DNA from: Desulfoprunum sp.
GTDB taxonomy: Bacteria > Desulfobacterota > Desulfobulbia > Desulfobulbales > Desulfocapsaceae
Direction of reading: 5' to 3'
Assembly (NCBI GenBank): GCA_030696435.1
Contig: JAUYSF010000026.1
Location: forward strand, 1 to 8,174
Length of the DNA stretch: 8,174 nt
Shown here: positions 1-6,812 of the stretch, in pieces
How the letters are laid out: every line of letters begins with the position of its first letter
Numbering within the stretch: position 1 is the first letter of the stretch
Made by a program: the position numbers and the translations under genes
The notes under the pieces: generated by a model
Database searches by the model: none
The model's input: the letters and a program-made list of their open reading frames with translations, nothing else
Told to the model about the DNA's origin: nothing

Positions 1-1496
1 GACCAGAGAGATTCAGGAATATCATACTGGCATTTCACATTGCTGCCGGAAAGGACAAAGGGAACAGATTCCCGGAGGAGTTCGGGCAGAGATGCCGTCT
101 CTTTAATCGGCCCTCCACCGCTCGCAAAGGTAAGGAGCTTCACCACCAGATCCTTGGCCCTGAGCGATGCCTTGACGGCTCGTGAGAGCAGTTCACTCGC
201 CTGGTGTTGCGGATCGATCAGTCGCTCGGCAAGCGAGATATTGCCGATGATTGCCACCAGAATATTATTGAAATCATGGGCAATTCCGCCGGCGAGCACG
301 CCGATCGATTCAAGCTTTTTGGCCTTGAGGAGTTCCTCTTCCATACGCAGACGCTGCGAAATATCTTCAACACTCCAGACAACCCCTTCCAGTCCTTCTT
401 CCGTAACAATAAGGCGGCCTCGCCAGTAACAGGTTACAGAAGTACCATCCTTACGCAGAAGATCATTCCGTACTTCGCATGAACCGGTCTGGTGCAATAA
501 CGGATAATTTGCCCGACCATTGGCCTCGTAGGTCTCCGGGGAAGGATAGAATTTCCGGGTCGACTCGCCGACCAGTTCCTCCTGGCTGTAACCGGAAATG
601 AGGCTCATCTCGGCATTCACCCGTTTGATCACCCTGTCATAGCTGACAAAGAGAATGCCTACAGGGTAGTTATCCAACAGGGCCTGAAGCCGGGCTCCGG
701 CTGATCGCAGATCCTGGTTGATCCTTTCCGCCTCCATCTTTGCGTCTATCAAGTCTGCAGTACGTTCATCAACCTTGTGTTCCAAGGTAGCAAAACTGAT
801 CTGCAGTTTATGGGCCATGGTGCTGAAGGCTCTCGCCAGCTGCCCCATTTCATCGTCTCCCCTGGTATCGATGAGGGTATCCAGGTCGCCTTCGGCTATC
901 CGTCTTGCAGAGTTCTCAAGCTTTATCAGTGGCTTGAAAACATATTTCCGGGTGACAAACAGGGAGGTGAAAAGAATGGCAACAAAGAGGAAAAAGGCCA
1001 GGACAATAACACCGATGACGGCAAGGACCAGCTCCTGCTGAATCTGGGCGCGGGAAACAGCCACCTGAAAGCCCCCGGCCTTCTCCCCTGAACTATAGAC
1101 ATCCACCGATTTGACCAGAAATTGCGGTGATTTTTCAAAAAAAGAGAAGTCTTTCCCGATAAATTCTGCTGAGGTCTTTGAGGCAACAACATCTCCTTCA
1201 GCAAGGATGCGCACGGAAACAATTGTATCATTGATGAGAATGGCACTCAGCACATCATTCATCGTTCTGTAGTTCAATTGCCATATTGCCGTCTGGAGAC
1301 TGGTTTCAGCAAATTGACAGGTCTGATCCAGTTGCCTTTTCAACTCACTGTCAATTCTGGAATAGCTGTAGAGGGCAACCCCTCCCATGAAAACCAGGAG
1401 AATAGCCATGATAACACAGGTCAGCGTATAACTAAAACGCCGGCTCAGGCTGTATCTGGCCTTCTGGTATATATATCTGGGTGACGTGTTGTTCAT
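1..1496 (-). CDS. Membrane sensor histidine kinase (HAMP-PAS-HisKA), 3' end outside the window
   Basis: The frame is open from an ATG at 1496 down to the left edge, giving 498 codons with no stop, so the C-terminal HATPase domain and any receiver domain lie outside the window. The translation shows a first membrane segment at about residues 23-44, a short extracytoplasmic region at about 46-152, a second membrane segment at about 156-180, a HAMP-like linker at about 180-232 (EGDLDT, DEMGQLARAF), a coiled stretch at about 233-270, one PAS domain at about 268-382, and a HisKA dimerisation/phosphoacceptor domain from about 390. The H-box is LAGGIAHDFNNIL, with H407 the expected phosphorylated residue. 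This box is typical of NtrB-like and hybrid kinases. The start lies 7 bases after the stop of the upstream binding-protein gene with only a weak ribosome site, so translational coupling is likely. Family assignment is firm. The signal and the partner regulator are unknown. Confidence 0.93.
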   Translation of the reverse strand, partial: MNNTSPRYIYQKARYSLSRRFSYTLTCVIMAILLVFMGGVALYSYSRIDSELKRQLDQTCQFAETSLQTAIWQLNYRTMNDVLSAILINDTIVSVRILAEGDVVASKTSAEFIGKDFSFFEKSPQFLVKSVDVYSSGEKAGGFQVAVSRAQIQQELVLAVIGVIVLAFFLFVAILFTSLFVTRKYVFKPLIKLENSARRIAEGDLDTLIDTRGDDEMGQLARAFSTMAHKLQISFATLEHKVDERTADLIDAKMEAERINQDLRSAGARLQALLDNYPVGILFVSYDRVIKRVNAEMSLISGYSQEELVGESTRKFYPSPETYEANGRANYPLLHQTGSCEVRNDLLRKDGTSVTCYWRGRLIVTEEGLEGVVWSVEDISQRLRMEEELLKAKKLESIGVLAGGIAHDFNNILVAIIGNISLAERLIDPQHQASELLSRAVKASLRAKDLVVKLLTFASGGGPIKETASLPELLRESVPFVLSGSNVKCQYDIPESLW

Positions 1497-1503
1497 ATCC
1501 GCT

Positions 1504-2289
1504 CTACAGCCACTTTATGGTGATCTCGTTCAACACGCCATTCTTGGCAATCCGCTCTCTCCCCTGATCGAAGACCTCGATCACCGAGACACCTCCGGCT
1601 GAGCCCTTCTGGGCCAGAAGATATTCACGTACTGTTTCAAATGGACCAACCTTCCTGTACTTCTGAGATATATTCTGCTGTTTCAAGGCAAAATCATAGG
1701 CCGCTTCATAGCCCACGACGCCGGTCAATCGTTTTTTATCAAGCACCTCAAAACTCTGCAGAATGGTATCAGTCTTTTCTTTTATAATATGCTGATTATT
1801 CTCCCATTTCTCCCCGTAGGACCAGCCTCTGACAGCTGCCACCCTGAGTCCTGTGAGAGATTCGAGACCATTCCAGTTCAGCGGCGAACTCAAGGGGATG
1901 TAGATCACCATGCGCATTTCATCAACAATACCGCGGGAAAAAAGAAACGATTCTTGCCGTTTTGGCGTTCTGTTGGCGGGAAAGATCGCCTCGACCTTAC
2001 CCGTCTTCACATAGTGGACCGCCCGTTCCCAAGGCACGACATACAGTTTGACGGCATAGCCCATGGCATGAAAGCTCTCTCTGACAACATCCCAACTGTA
2101 TCCCTGTAATTGCTGGGAATCAGACCCGGGAGGAATCATTTCGCCGGCAATCTCGATCGCGTTTTCTTTTTTGAAGCAGAACGGGATGAAATCCGTGAGG
2201 GTCGCCAAGGTGACAACTTTTTCGGCTGCGAAAAGAGGCGAAGGGACCAGCAGAATCAAGATCATGATCAGCTTCAAAAAGCACTGCAT
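1504..2289 (-). CDS. Periplasmic solute-binding protein, SBP_bac_3 family
   Basis: This 261-residue protein has a Sec-type signal peptide: K6, a hydrophobic core at about residues 7-20, and likely cleavage after SPLFA or the next Ala. It has no lipobox, so it should be soluble in the periplasm. The mature part resembles the family-3 (polar amino acid type) binding domain in the form common as lone proteins in Proteobacteria: VVTLATLTDFIPFCF at its start, the YSWDVVRESFHAMGY helix, PWERAVHYVKTGKVEAIFPA, and the FSRGIVDEMRMVIYI stretch. The length is normal for the family. GGAGAA lies 6 bases before the ATG and supports the start. No permease or ATPase gene is adjacent. Instead, the histidine kinase gene starts 7 bases after its stop, so I infer a role as the ligand-capturing partner of that kinase rather than in uptake. 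The ligand cannot be read from the sequence. Confidence 0.88.
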   Translation of the reverse strand: MQCFLKLIMILILLVPSPLFAAEKVVTLATLTDFIPFCFKKENAIEIAGEMIPPGSDSQQLQGYSWDVVRESFHAMGYAVKLYVVPWERAVHYVKTGKVEAIFPANRTPKRQESFLFSRGIVDEMRMVIYIPLSSPLNWNGLESLTGLRVAAVRGWSYGEKWENNQHIIKEKTDTILQSFEVLDKKRLTGVVGYEAAYDFALKQQNISQKYRKVGPFETVREYLLAQKGSAGGVSVIEVFDQGRERIAKNGVLNEITIKWL

Positions 2290-2424
2290 GTTCGGTTCTC
2301 CGTATATCCTGAAGGAATAACTCTGCCGCTGAAATCCAGGCCGTTGTAAGGGAATTTTGCCCGCTTCACATATCCTCCGGCGGGGTATATACCTGTCTTG
2401 TCTATTAGTCTCATGTCATTGGCC
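2290..2424 (-). promoter_or_regulatory. Intergenic region with weak promoter candidate and 10-base palindrome
   Basis: This 135-base gap separates the oxidoreductase stop from the binding-protein start, both on the minus strand. It contains a perfect 10-base palindrome, GGTATATACC, at 2384-2393. Its TATATA core (2391-2386 read on the minus strand) could be a -10 box, with ATGAGA at 2414-2409 as a 4-of-6 -35 box at 17-base spacing. That would place the transcript start roughly 90 bases before the binding-protein ATG. Arms CCCGC and GCGGG can also pair about 15 bases apart, but no T-run follows on the minus strand, so I do not call a terminator. The promoter is a guess from hexamer similarity. 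The palindrome is directly visible. Confidence 0.25.
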
Positions 2425-4443
2425 TCACTTTTTTTGCACTGTCACACGCGACTCATGGAATGTTGCGCCGCCACCCATATCCGAAAGCTTCTGGGAGGTG
2501 AGGTCGTTGATGCCACCCTCTTCCACCGGCCAGAAGAGGCCTTCAGCAATGAGTAGCCCTTTACGGGTATCCGTCGACACCCTGGCAAAACGGCTTGTCC
2601 GGCCCCGGTGATTGATGAGATAGATCTGCTCGCCATCCTGGATTTGGGCCGCAGCGGCATCCTCAGGATGGATCAGGACTTCACCCAGGAGAGCGTTATA
2701 CCTTTCGCCGAAGGTGCTGTTCAAAAGATCGACATGGGGCGGGGTCAGAAGTTCAAAGGGATAGCGTGAGTGCAGATCGGCATCACCGGATTCCCCGGCC
2801 TCTGTCAGGCAGGCAAAGGGCGGGATCTGCGGTTCATCATCTCGGGCAAAGACAAATCGTCCTCCTCCCTGCCGGAACAGATTGCCCTCGGACTCCGCCA
2901 GGGTCGAACACAGCCAGGTCCCGGCGGCCGGTCCCTCGGGCGGTGTGCCGGGCGGAAGTCCCTCCATATCCTGGAGATAACCGGTTATCCTTTCCTCGAC
3001 CGTCTGCAAAAAAGGTGGCTCGGCAAAGCCCATCTTCTGTGCCAGGGTCTGGAACAGTTCAAAATTGCTGATCGCTTCACCCATCGGGGCAATTACCGGC
3101 TCGGCAATCCCCATATAGAACTGGCCGTAAGTGGTATAGAGGTCCTTGTTTTCCAGGAAGGTGGTGGCGGGCAGGAGGAGATCGGCATAGCGGGCGGTCG
3201 GAGTCAGGACCTGTTCATGTACGACAGTGAAGAGATCGTCCCGCAGCAAGCCCTGGCGGATCATGCCGGTATCAGGGGCGGCGGACAGGGGATTGGCGTT
3301 ATAGACAAAGAGGGCCCGGATACGTGGCTCCCGCACGGTCAGGGCCTGGCCGAGCTGGATCATGTTGACAATCGGTGTTTTTTGGGCGGCCAACTCGGGG
3401 AATCTGATCTTGTCGCGATGAGCGCGAAAGGCCCCGGCCGAAAGCAGGACTCCCCGTCCGGCCCCGCCCTGGAACAGGCCAAGGACCGCCGCCAGCGACA
3501 GGATGGCCCGCACAGCCATGCCGCCCCGACTGTTGCGGGTCAGTCCGACGCCGATCCGAAAAAAGGTCTGCGGATGGGACTTGAGCAGCTGAGCAAGATT
3601 GCGCATCTCTGCATGGCTGACGCCGCTCTGGCCGACAAAGGCCGACCAGGATGTCCGGCGCAGATAGCCTGCCAATCGGTCAAAACCCTCGGTCTCCCGT
3701 GCCAACATGGGACGATCAAGAAGATCTTCCTCTACCAGCACCTTAATCAGCCCGAGGGCAAGGGCCGCATCCCCTCCCGGTCGCACCGACAGATACTGAT
3801 CGGCGGCCCGGCCGGTGGCGTTTCGATACGGATCGATGACCAGCAACCGACCACCCCGCCGGCGGGCAGCGGTGACATACGGCCAGAAGTGGACATTGCT
3901 GACCTTGATATTGATACCCCAGGCGACGATGAGATCCGCTCCGCCCGCAAGTTCCGGCGGACTGCCGGGTGCCTTGCCGCAGTGCTGCCCCCAGGCCGCA
4001 CCCGCCGCAGCAAAACAGATGGTTTCATCCAGGCGCAGGGCCCCCAGGCGATGAAAGAAGGGATGACCGGCAAAGCGGTTGATTGTGCCCATATTGCCGG
4101 CATAGGAATAGGGCAGGACGGCCTCGCCGCCATGGTCATGCACCACCTGGGTGAGCCTTGCGACAAGGATATCCCAGGCCTCATCCCAGGAAATCCGGGC
4201 GAACCTGCCCTCGCCCTTTTTCCCCGTGCGTACCTGGGGAAAGAGGAGGCGGTCTGCGGCATAGACCCGTTCGTGGTAACGTCGCATCTTCCGGCAGATA
4301 AAGCCATTGGTATAGGGATGTTCCCGGTCGCCCTGCAGGGAAATAATCCGGCCCCTCTCAAGGGTTGCCACCATGCCACAGCTGTCAGGGCAGTCCAGAG
4401 GGCAGACGGTTTTTTTCTGTTCAACCTCGGGATTCGTCGTCAT
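2425..4443 (-). CDS. Molybdopterin-dependent oxidoreductase with N-terminal [4Fe-4S] site (DMSO reductase superfamily)
   Basis: This is a full-length catalytic subunit of 672 residues. The N-terminal Fe4S4 domain has Cys14, Cys18, Cys22 and Cys50 (CX3CX3CX27C, within VCPLDCPDSCG and GFICRK). The molybdopterin domain follows, with ARISWDEAWDIL at 82-93. LDETICFAAAG places C143, an ordinary TGT codon, where NapA and Fdh enzymes carry their Cys or Sec molybdenum ligand. The C-terminal molydop-binding domain runs from about 560 to the end (LLNSTFGERYNALLGE, HPEDAAAAQIQDGE, DMGGGATFHESRV). There is no twin-arginine signal, so the enzyme should be cytoplasmic. No Fe-S electron-transfer, membrane-anchor or chaperone subunit is adjacent, so the redox partner and substrate are unknown. 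The start has GAGGTGAT 6 bases upstream, a strong ribosome site. It lies 27 bases after the SIMPL gene, probably in the same transcript. Related family members are usually annotated only as 'molybdopterin oxidoreductase family protein'. Confidence 0.92.
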   Translation of the reverse strand: MTTNPEVEQKKTVCPLDCPDSCGMVATLERGRIISLQGDREHPYTNGFICRKMRRYHERVYAADRLLFPQVRTGKKGEGRFARISWDEAWDILVARLTQVVHDHGGEAVLPYSYAGNMGTINRFAGHPFFHRLGALRLDETICFAAAGAAWGQHCGKAPGSPPELAGGADLIVAWGINIKVSNVHFWPYVTAARRRGGRLLVIDPYRNATGRAADQYLSVRPGGDAALALGLIKVLVEEDLLDRPMLARETEGFDRLAGYLRRTSWSAFVGQSGVSHAEMRNLAQLLKSHPQTFFRIGVGLTRNSRGGMAVRAILSLAAVLGLFQGGAGRGVLLSAGAFRAHRDKIRFPELAAQKTPIVNMIQLGQALTVREPRIRALFVYNANPLSAAPDTGMIRQGLLRDDLFTVVHEQVLTPTARYADLLLPATTFLENKDLYTTYGQFYMGIAEPVIAPMGEAISNFELFQTLAQKMGFAEPPFLQTVEERITGYLQDMEGLPPGTPPEGPAAGTWLCSTLAESEGNLFRQGGGRFVFARDDEPQIPPFACLTEAGESGDADLHSRYPFELLTPPHVDLLNSTFGERYNALLGEVLIHPEDAAAAQIQDGEQIYLINHRGRTSRFARVSTDTRKGLLIAEGLFWPVEEGGINDLTSQKLSDMGGGATFHESRVTVQKK

Positions 4444-4470
4444 CCTCTCATCACCTCAACCTCCTGGGCT

Positions 4471-5262
4471 CTAGCGAACCCCGAATACCACATTAACTGT
4501 GACGACCACATCCAGCTCACCGGCCGGCAGACTGGGAGCAGCGGCACCGACCTTCATCTCTATCTGGGGCGTCGTGTTGAAATAGGGTACCGGCATAGCA
4601 TTTTCGGCGTTCTCGCTGATCTGCAGGGGTTTTTCCAGGCTCAGTCCGGCCAACCCGGCCAGGGATTCGGCCTTTTCTCTGGCTTCTTCAAAGGCCAGGA
4701 TACGGGCCCGATTAAACAGTTCCTTTTTATTTTTGACATCAAAACTCACCGAATTCATCTCCAGTTTATTGATGGCTCCCAAGGCATCGATGATCCGGGA
4801 TACTCGCTCGGGCTGACTGTCGATCTCCGGGATAGAAATATTGAGGGTCTGCTCAACCCGTTGCCCCATCAACCGCCGTTCACCGTCACTCCAGTCGTAT
4901 TCCGGTCGGAAGGTCAGGTTGGAGGTCTGGATATTGCGCTCGGAGATGGTGTTTTTTTTGAGAATCTCCAAGACCTTGGCAAGCTTCTGGTTGGCCAGAT
5001 CCTGGGCCTGCTTGGTGGTATCCGCAAGCTCCGAGACCCCGGCGGATATCCGGACATAATCCGGGACCACCACGATCTTGCCCTCACCGCTCACCGAGAT
5101 GCCCTTTGGCGTCGCGTTGACGGCCTCTACCTTCTTCTCGGGCGCCTGCTGCCGCTTGTCCTCTATAGTTATGCCGGTCTGCTGCAGCTTGCTCAGACCT
5201 ATGATGATCGTTATACAGACCACGATTGCCGCCAGTACCACACCCCATTGCTGATTCTTCAT
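4471..5262 (-). CDS. SIMPL domain-containing protein (DUF541), membrane-anchored
   Basis: This 263-residue protein begins with an uncleaved-looking hydrophobic segment at about residues 7-25 (GVVLAAIVVCITIIIGL). A charged linker follows at about 33-50, then a SIMPL/DUF541 domain from about 53 to the end. The domain opens with the usual GISVSGEGKIVVVPDYVRI strand and continues with a helix rich in A, Q and K at about 82-103. It also has the NLTFRPEYDW and RRLMGQRVEQTLNISI strands, a long helix near FNRARILAFEEAREKAESLA, and a closing strand LDVVVTVNVVFGV. The protein should sit in the periplasm, anchored to the inner membrane. The family's biochemical role is poorly defined; members resemble periplasmic immunogenic proteins such as BP26 and E. 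coli YggE. GAGG lies 4 bases before the ATG. It is the first gene of the minus-strand group and faces a divergent promoter region. Confidence 0.88.
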   Translation of the reverse strand: MKNQQWGVVLAAIVVCITIIIGLSKLQQTGITIEDKRQQAPEKKVEAVNATPKGISVSGEGKIVVVPDYVRISAGVSELADTTKQAQDLANQKLAKVLEILKKNTISERNIQTSNLTFRPEYDWSDGERRLMGQRVEQTLNISIPEIDSQPERVSRIIDALGAINKLEMNSVSFDVKNKKELFNRARILAFEEAREKAESLAGLAGLSLEKPLQISENAENAMPVPYFNTTPQIEMKVGAAAPSLPAGELDVVVTVNVVFGVR

Positions 5263-5331
5263 ATATCCTCAAACCTTGCTGATAAAATTGATGCAATATG
5301 CCCTCGACCAACATGACCGAACACACCTCCA

Positions 5332-5367
5332 CGGATTGACATACCCTTGTAAACTATCGGATTGACA
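5332..5367. repeat. 10-base direct repeat CGGATTGACA, two copies 26 bases apart
   Basis: CGGATTGACA occurs at 5332-5341 and again at 5358-5367, in the same orientation with a 26-base period (about 2.5 helical turns). It lies inside the divergent intergenic region between the SIMPL and cmoM genes, 70-105 bases upstream of the SIMPL start. Each copy contains a perfect TTGACA hexamer on the plus strand, but neither has a good -10 box at 16-18 bases. The pair looks more like a regulator site than two promoters. Function is inferred from location only. Confidence 0.4.
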
Positions 5368-5401
5368 GGAGCAGAGCAAGGTATTTCTCAGCCCTTTTCC
5401 C

Positions 5402-5430
5402 TTTACAGCCGAACCGGAAAACAGCATAGT
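5402..5430 (+). promoter_or_regulatory. Candidate sigma70-type promoter for cmoM
   Basis: TTTACA at 5402-5407 (5 of 6 matches to the -35 consensus) is followed after exactly 17 bases by CATAGT at 5425-5430 (4 of 6 matches to -10). Transcription would start near 5437, about 44 bases before the cmoM ATG. This is the best plus-strand promoter match I found in the 218-base divergent region. It is a similarity call without experimental support. Confidence 0.35.
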
Positions 5431-5480
5431 GCGACAGGCAGACTGCCGACGCCCTCCACCTTCAGAACCGCAGACAACCC

Positions 5481-6242
5481 ATGACTGATACCAATTTTGA
5501 TTCCCGCCTCCTTCGCTTTGAGAAAAACGTCTACGCCCACGACAAGGGGCGTATCCGTCTGACACTCATCGAGGAAGATCTGCAGGAGTTTTTCCCTCTT
5601 TTTCAGGGAGGAGGTCTGAAGGTCCTTGATGCAGGCGGCGGTGCCGGGCGGTTTTCCAGGCTCTGCGCCCACAGGGGCCACAAAACCATCCTCTGCGACA
5701 TCTCGGCCGAAATGCTGGCACTGGCCAAAAGAGAAAACGAACAGACCGGCCTGCAGGACAAGATCACCCTCCTTCTTCTCGGTCTTCATGATCAGGAACT
5801 GGCCGCACACGCCCCCTTTGACCTGATAGCCCTGCACGGAGTGGCAGAATGGATGGCGGAACCGGCACAAGCCATCGCCTACGCCTGCTCCCTGGTTCGG
5901 CCGGGTGGCGTGCTGTCACTGCTGGTCTTCAACAGGGATAAACTCCTCCTGAAAGAGGGTATCAACGGCATGCTGCTCTCTTCGGCAACAAACACGGCCA
6001 AACCACGCACCAACCTGACCCCGCCGGGCGGCCTCTCGCCCCGGACGGTCCGAGACCTGCTGGGCGAACAGGACGGCATCCTCCTGCTGCAGTCGGGAAT
6101 CCGAGTTTTCAACGGTTTTTTCCGCGAGATCACACCTGCTCTCGGGCCGGAAGAATGGCTGGCCCAGGAACGTCTTTACTATCGCCAGGAACCATTTTCG
6201 GGTCTTGGCGAACACAGCCACTTTGTCTGGCAACGCCATTAA
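5481..6242 (+). CDS. cmoM: CmoM-like tRNA 5-carboxymethoxyuridine methyltransferase
   Basis: This 253-residue class I SAM-dependent methyltransferase follows the CmoM (formerly SmtA) layout along its whole length. The N-terminus NFD..L.RFEKNVYAHDKGRIR matches the family's NFD...KF..N+Y...KG..R pattern. SAM motif I is VLDAGGGAGRFS (48-59), the acidic ribose-binding residue is D73 in LCDIS, HGVAEWM lies at 119-125, and VRPGGVLSLLVFN at 139-151. The C-terminal half has the diagnostic LSP....V..LL, SGIRVFNGFFRE (205-216) and YYRQEPFSGLGEHSHF (233-248). CmoM methylates cmo5U at tRNA wobble position 34 to give mcmo5U in the cytoplasm, after CmoA and CmoB have made cmo5U. Neither of those genes is in the window. 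No clear Shine-Dalgarno sequence precedes the ATG, but the N-terminal homology begins within the first residues, so the start is credible. The YkgJ-family gene follows 24 bases downstream and is probably co-transcribed. Confidence 0.88.
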   Translation: MTDTNFDSRLLRFEKNVYAHDKGRIRLTLIEEDLQEFFPLFQGGGLKVLDAGGGAGRFSRLCAHRGHKTILCDISAEMLALAKRENEQTGLQDKITLLLLGLHDQELAAHAPFDLIALHGVAEWMAEPAQAIAYACSLVRPGGVLSLLVFNRDKLLLKEGINGMLLSSATNTAKPRTNLTPPGGLSPRTVRDLLGEQDGILLLQSGIRVFNGFFREITPALGPEEWLAQERLYYRQEPFSGLGEHSHFVWQRH

Positions 6243-6266
6243 TCTCTTCACCCTAGATCGAAACCC

Positions 6267-6668
6267 ATGCCAAGCCAGAAACCAACATCCGCCTCCCCGC
6301 TGCCGACCAACAGAACCTACTGCAACTTCTGTCCCGGTTACTGTTGTTACAGGCTTAAAGGCTCAACCCTCCTGTTGGACGCCCTGGATATCAACCGCCT
6401 GGCCCGGCATTTCGAGATCAGCGATGGCGAGGTGCGCAAACGCTATATCGAGGGGAAAAACACCTTCAAAACCAGGGAAGATGGCTCATGCATTCTTCTG
6501 AGCAACGAGCGGATGTGCAAACGCTGCTCGGTGCATCTGGCCCGTCCCCTTCAGTGCCGCGAATTTCCCTACGGCCTCCCCTGCCCCTATTTGGACCGGC
6601 CGGATCTGCTCGAAGAGATTCAGCCCAGGGTGGAGCAGGCCTTGTACGGAAAGGAGGGGAACGATTGA
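6267..6668 (+). CDS. YkgJ-family cysteine-cluster protein
   Basis: This 133-residue soluble protein has the CxxCxxxCC-type cluster (C19, C22, C26, C27) near its N-terminus. The rest of the YkgJ (PF03692-like) signature follows: GSC at 73-75, C84, C87, H90, then RPLQCREFPYGLPC with R93, P94, C97 and C106. These cysteines are expected to bind zinc or an iron-sulfur cluster. No member's catalytic role is well established, so I give no function. It begins 24 bases after cmoM and, like cmoM, has no evident Shine-Dalgarno sequence, which suggests translation by reinitiation or coupling. Its last codons contain the strongest SD-like sequence of the window, AGGAGGGG at 6652-6659, six bases before the TGA. 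See the separate entry on the open frame beyond that stop. Confidence 0.85.
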   Translation: MPSQKPTSASPLPTNRTYCNFCPGYCCYRLKGSTLLLDALDINRLARHFEISDGEVRKRYIEGKNTFKTREDGSCILLSNERMCKRCSVHLARPLQCREFPYGLPCPYLDRPDLLEEIQPRVEQALYGKEGND

Positions 6669-6807
6669 AACAGGATGTCTGCACCTTCCTGAAGACCACG
6701 GCCAGCTCCTGCAGGATATAGACTTTGGGCTGCCTCGTCTCCAAGCAAACTGTACTGCTGCATTTTTCACTGAACTGTATCTGCCGCCATCTGCCCTTCT
6801 CGAATAG
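6652..6807 (+). other. SD-like site before the ykgJ stop, followed by a 46-codon open +1 frame
   Basis: AGGAGGGG at 6652-6659 lies exactly six bases before the ykgJ TGA (6666-6668). The +1 frame is then open from GAA at 6667 to a TAG at 6805-6807: 46 codons, starting ETGCLHLPEDHG and ending YLPPSALLE. No ATG or GTG starts this frame. A TTG at 6665 lies in the other frame and yields only 18 codons, and an ATG at 6674 gives only five. Possible readings are a C-terminal extension made by +1 frameshifting, a broken or sequencing-damaged ykgJ end, a remnant of a following gene, or chance. An open run of this length in non-coding DNA is not rare, so confidence is low. Confidence 0.2.
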
Positions 6808-6812
6808 ATTAG

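Noticed and set aside
40..429. Plus-strand frames over the left 1.5 kb as separate genes
   Set aside because: They lie opposite a continuous minus-strand histidine kinase frame with membrane segments, HAMP, PAS and H-box. None shows a domain or ribosome site.
2425..4443. Formate dehydrogenase, possibly selenocysteine-containing
   Set aside because: The likely molybdenum-ligand position is an ordinary TGT cysteine codon, there is no in-frame TGA, and no FdhB/FdhC-type subunit or chaperone gene is adjacent. A generic molybdopterin oxidoreductase call is all the sequence supports.
2770..5316. An 848-codon plus-strand open frame opposite the oxidoreductase and SIMPL genes
   Set aside because: Its codons are exact reverse complements of the codons of both minus-strand genes, which share one frame. 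It stays open only because those genes avoid TTA, CTA and TCA codons. Its translation shows no domain, while both minus-strand proteins have clear family motifs.
5336..5367. Two perfect TTGACA hexamers as -35 boxes of plus-strand promoters
   Set aside because: Neither has a reasonable TATAAT-like hexamer 16-18 bases downstream; the TTTACA/CATAGT pair further right is better placed. The hexamers are part of the 10-base direct repeat.
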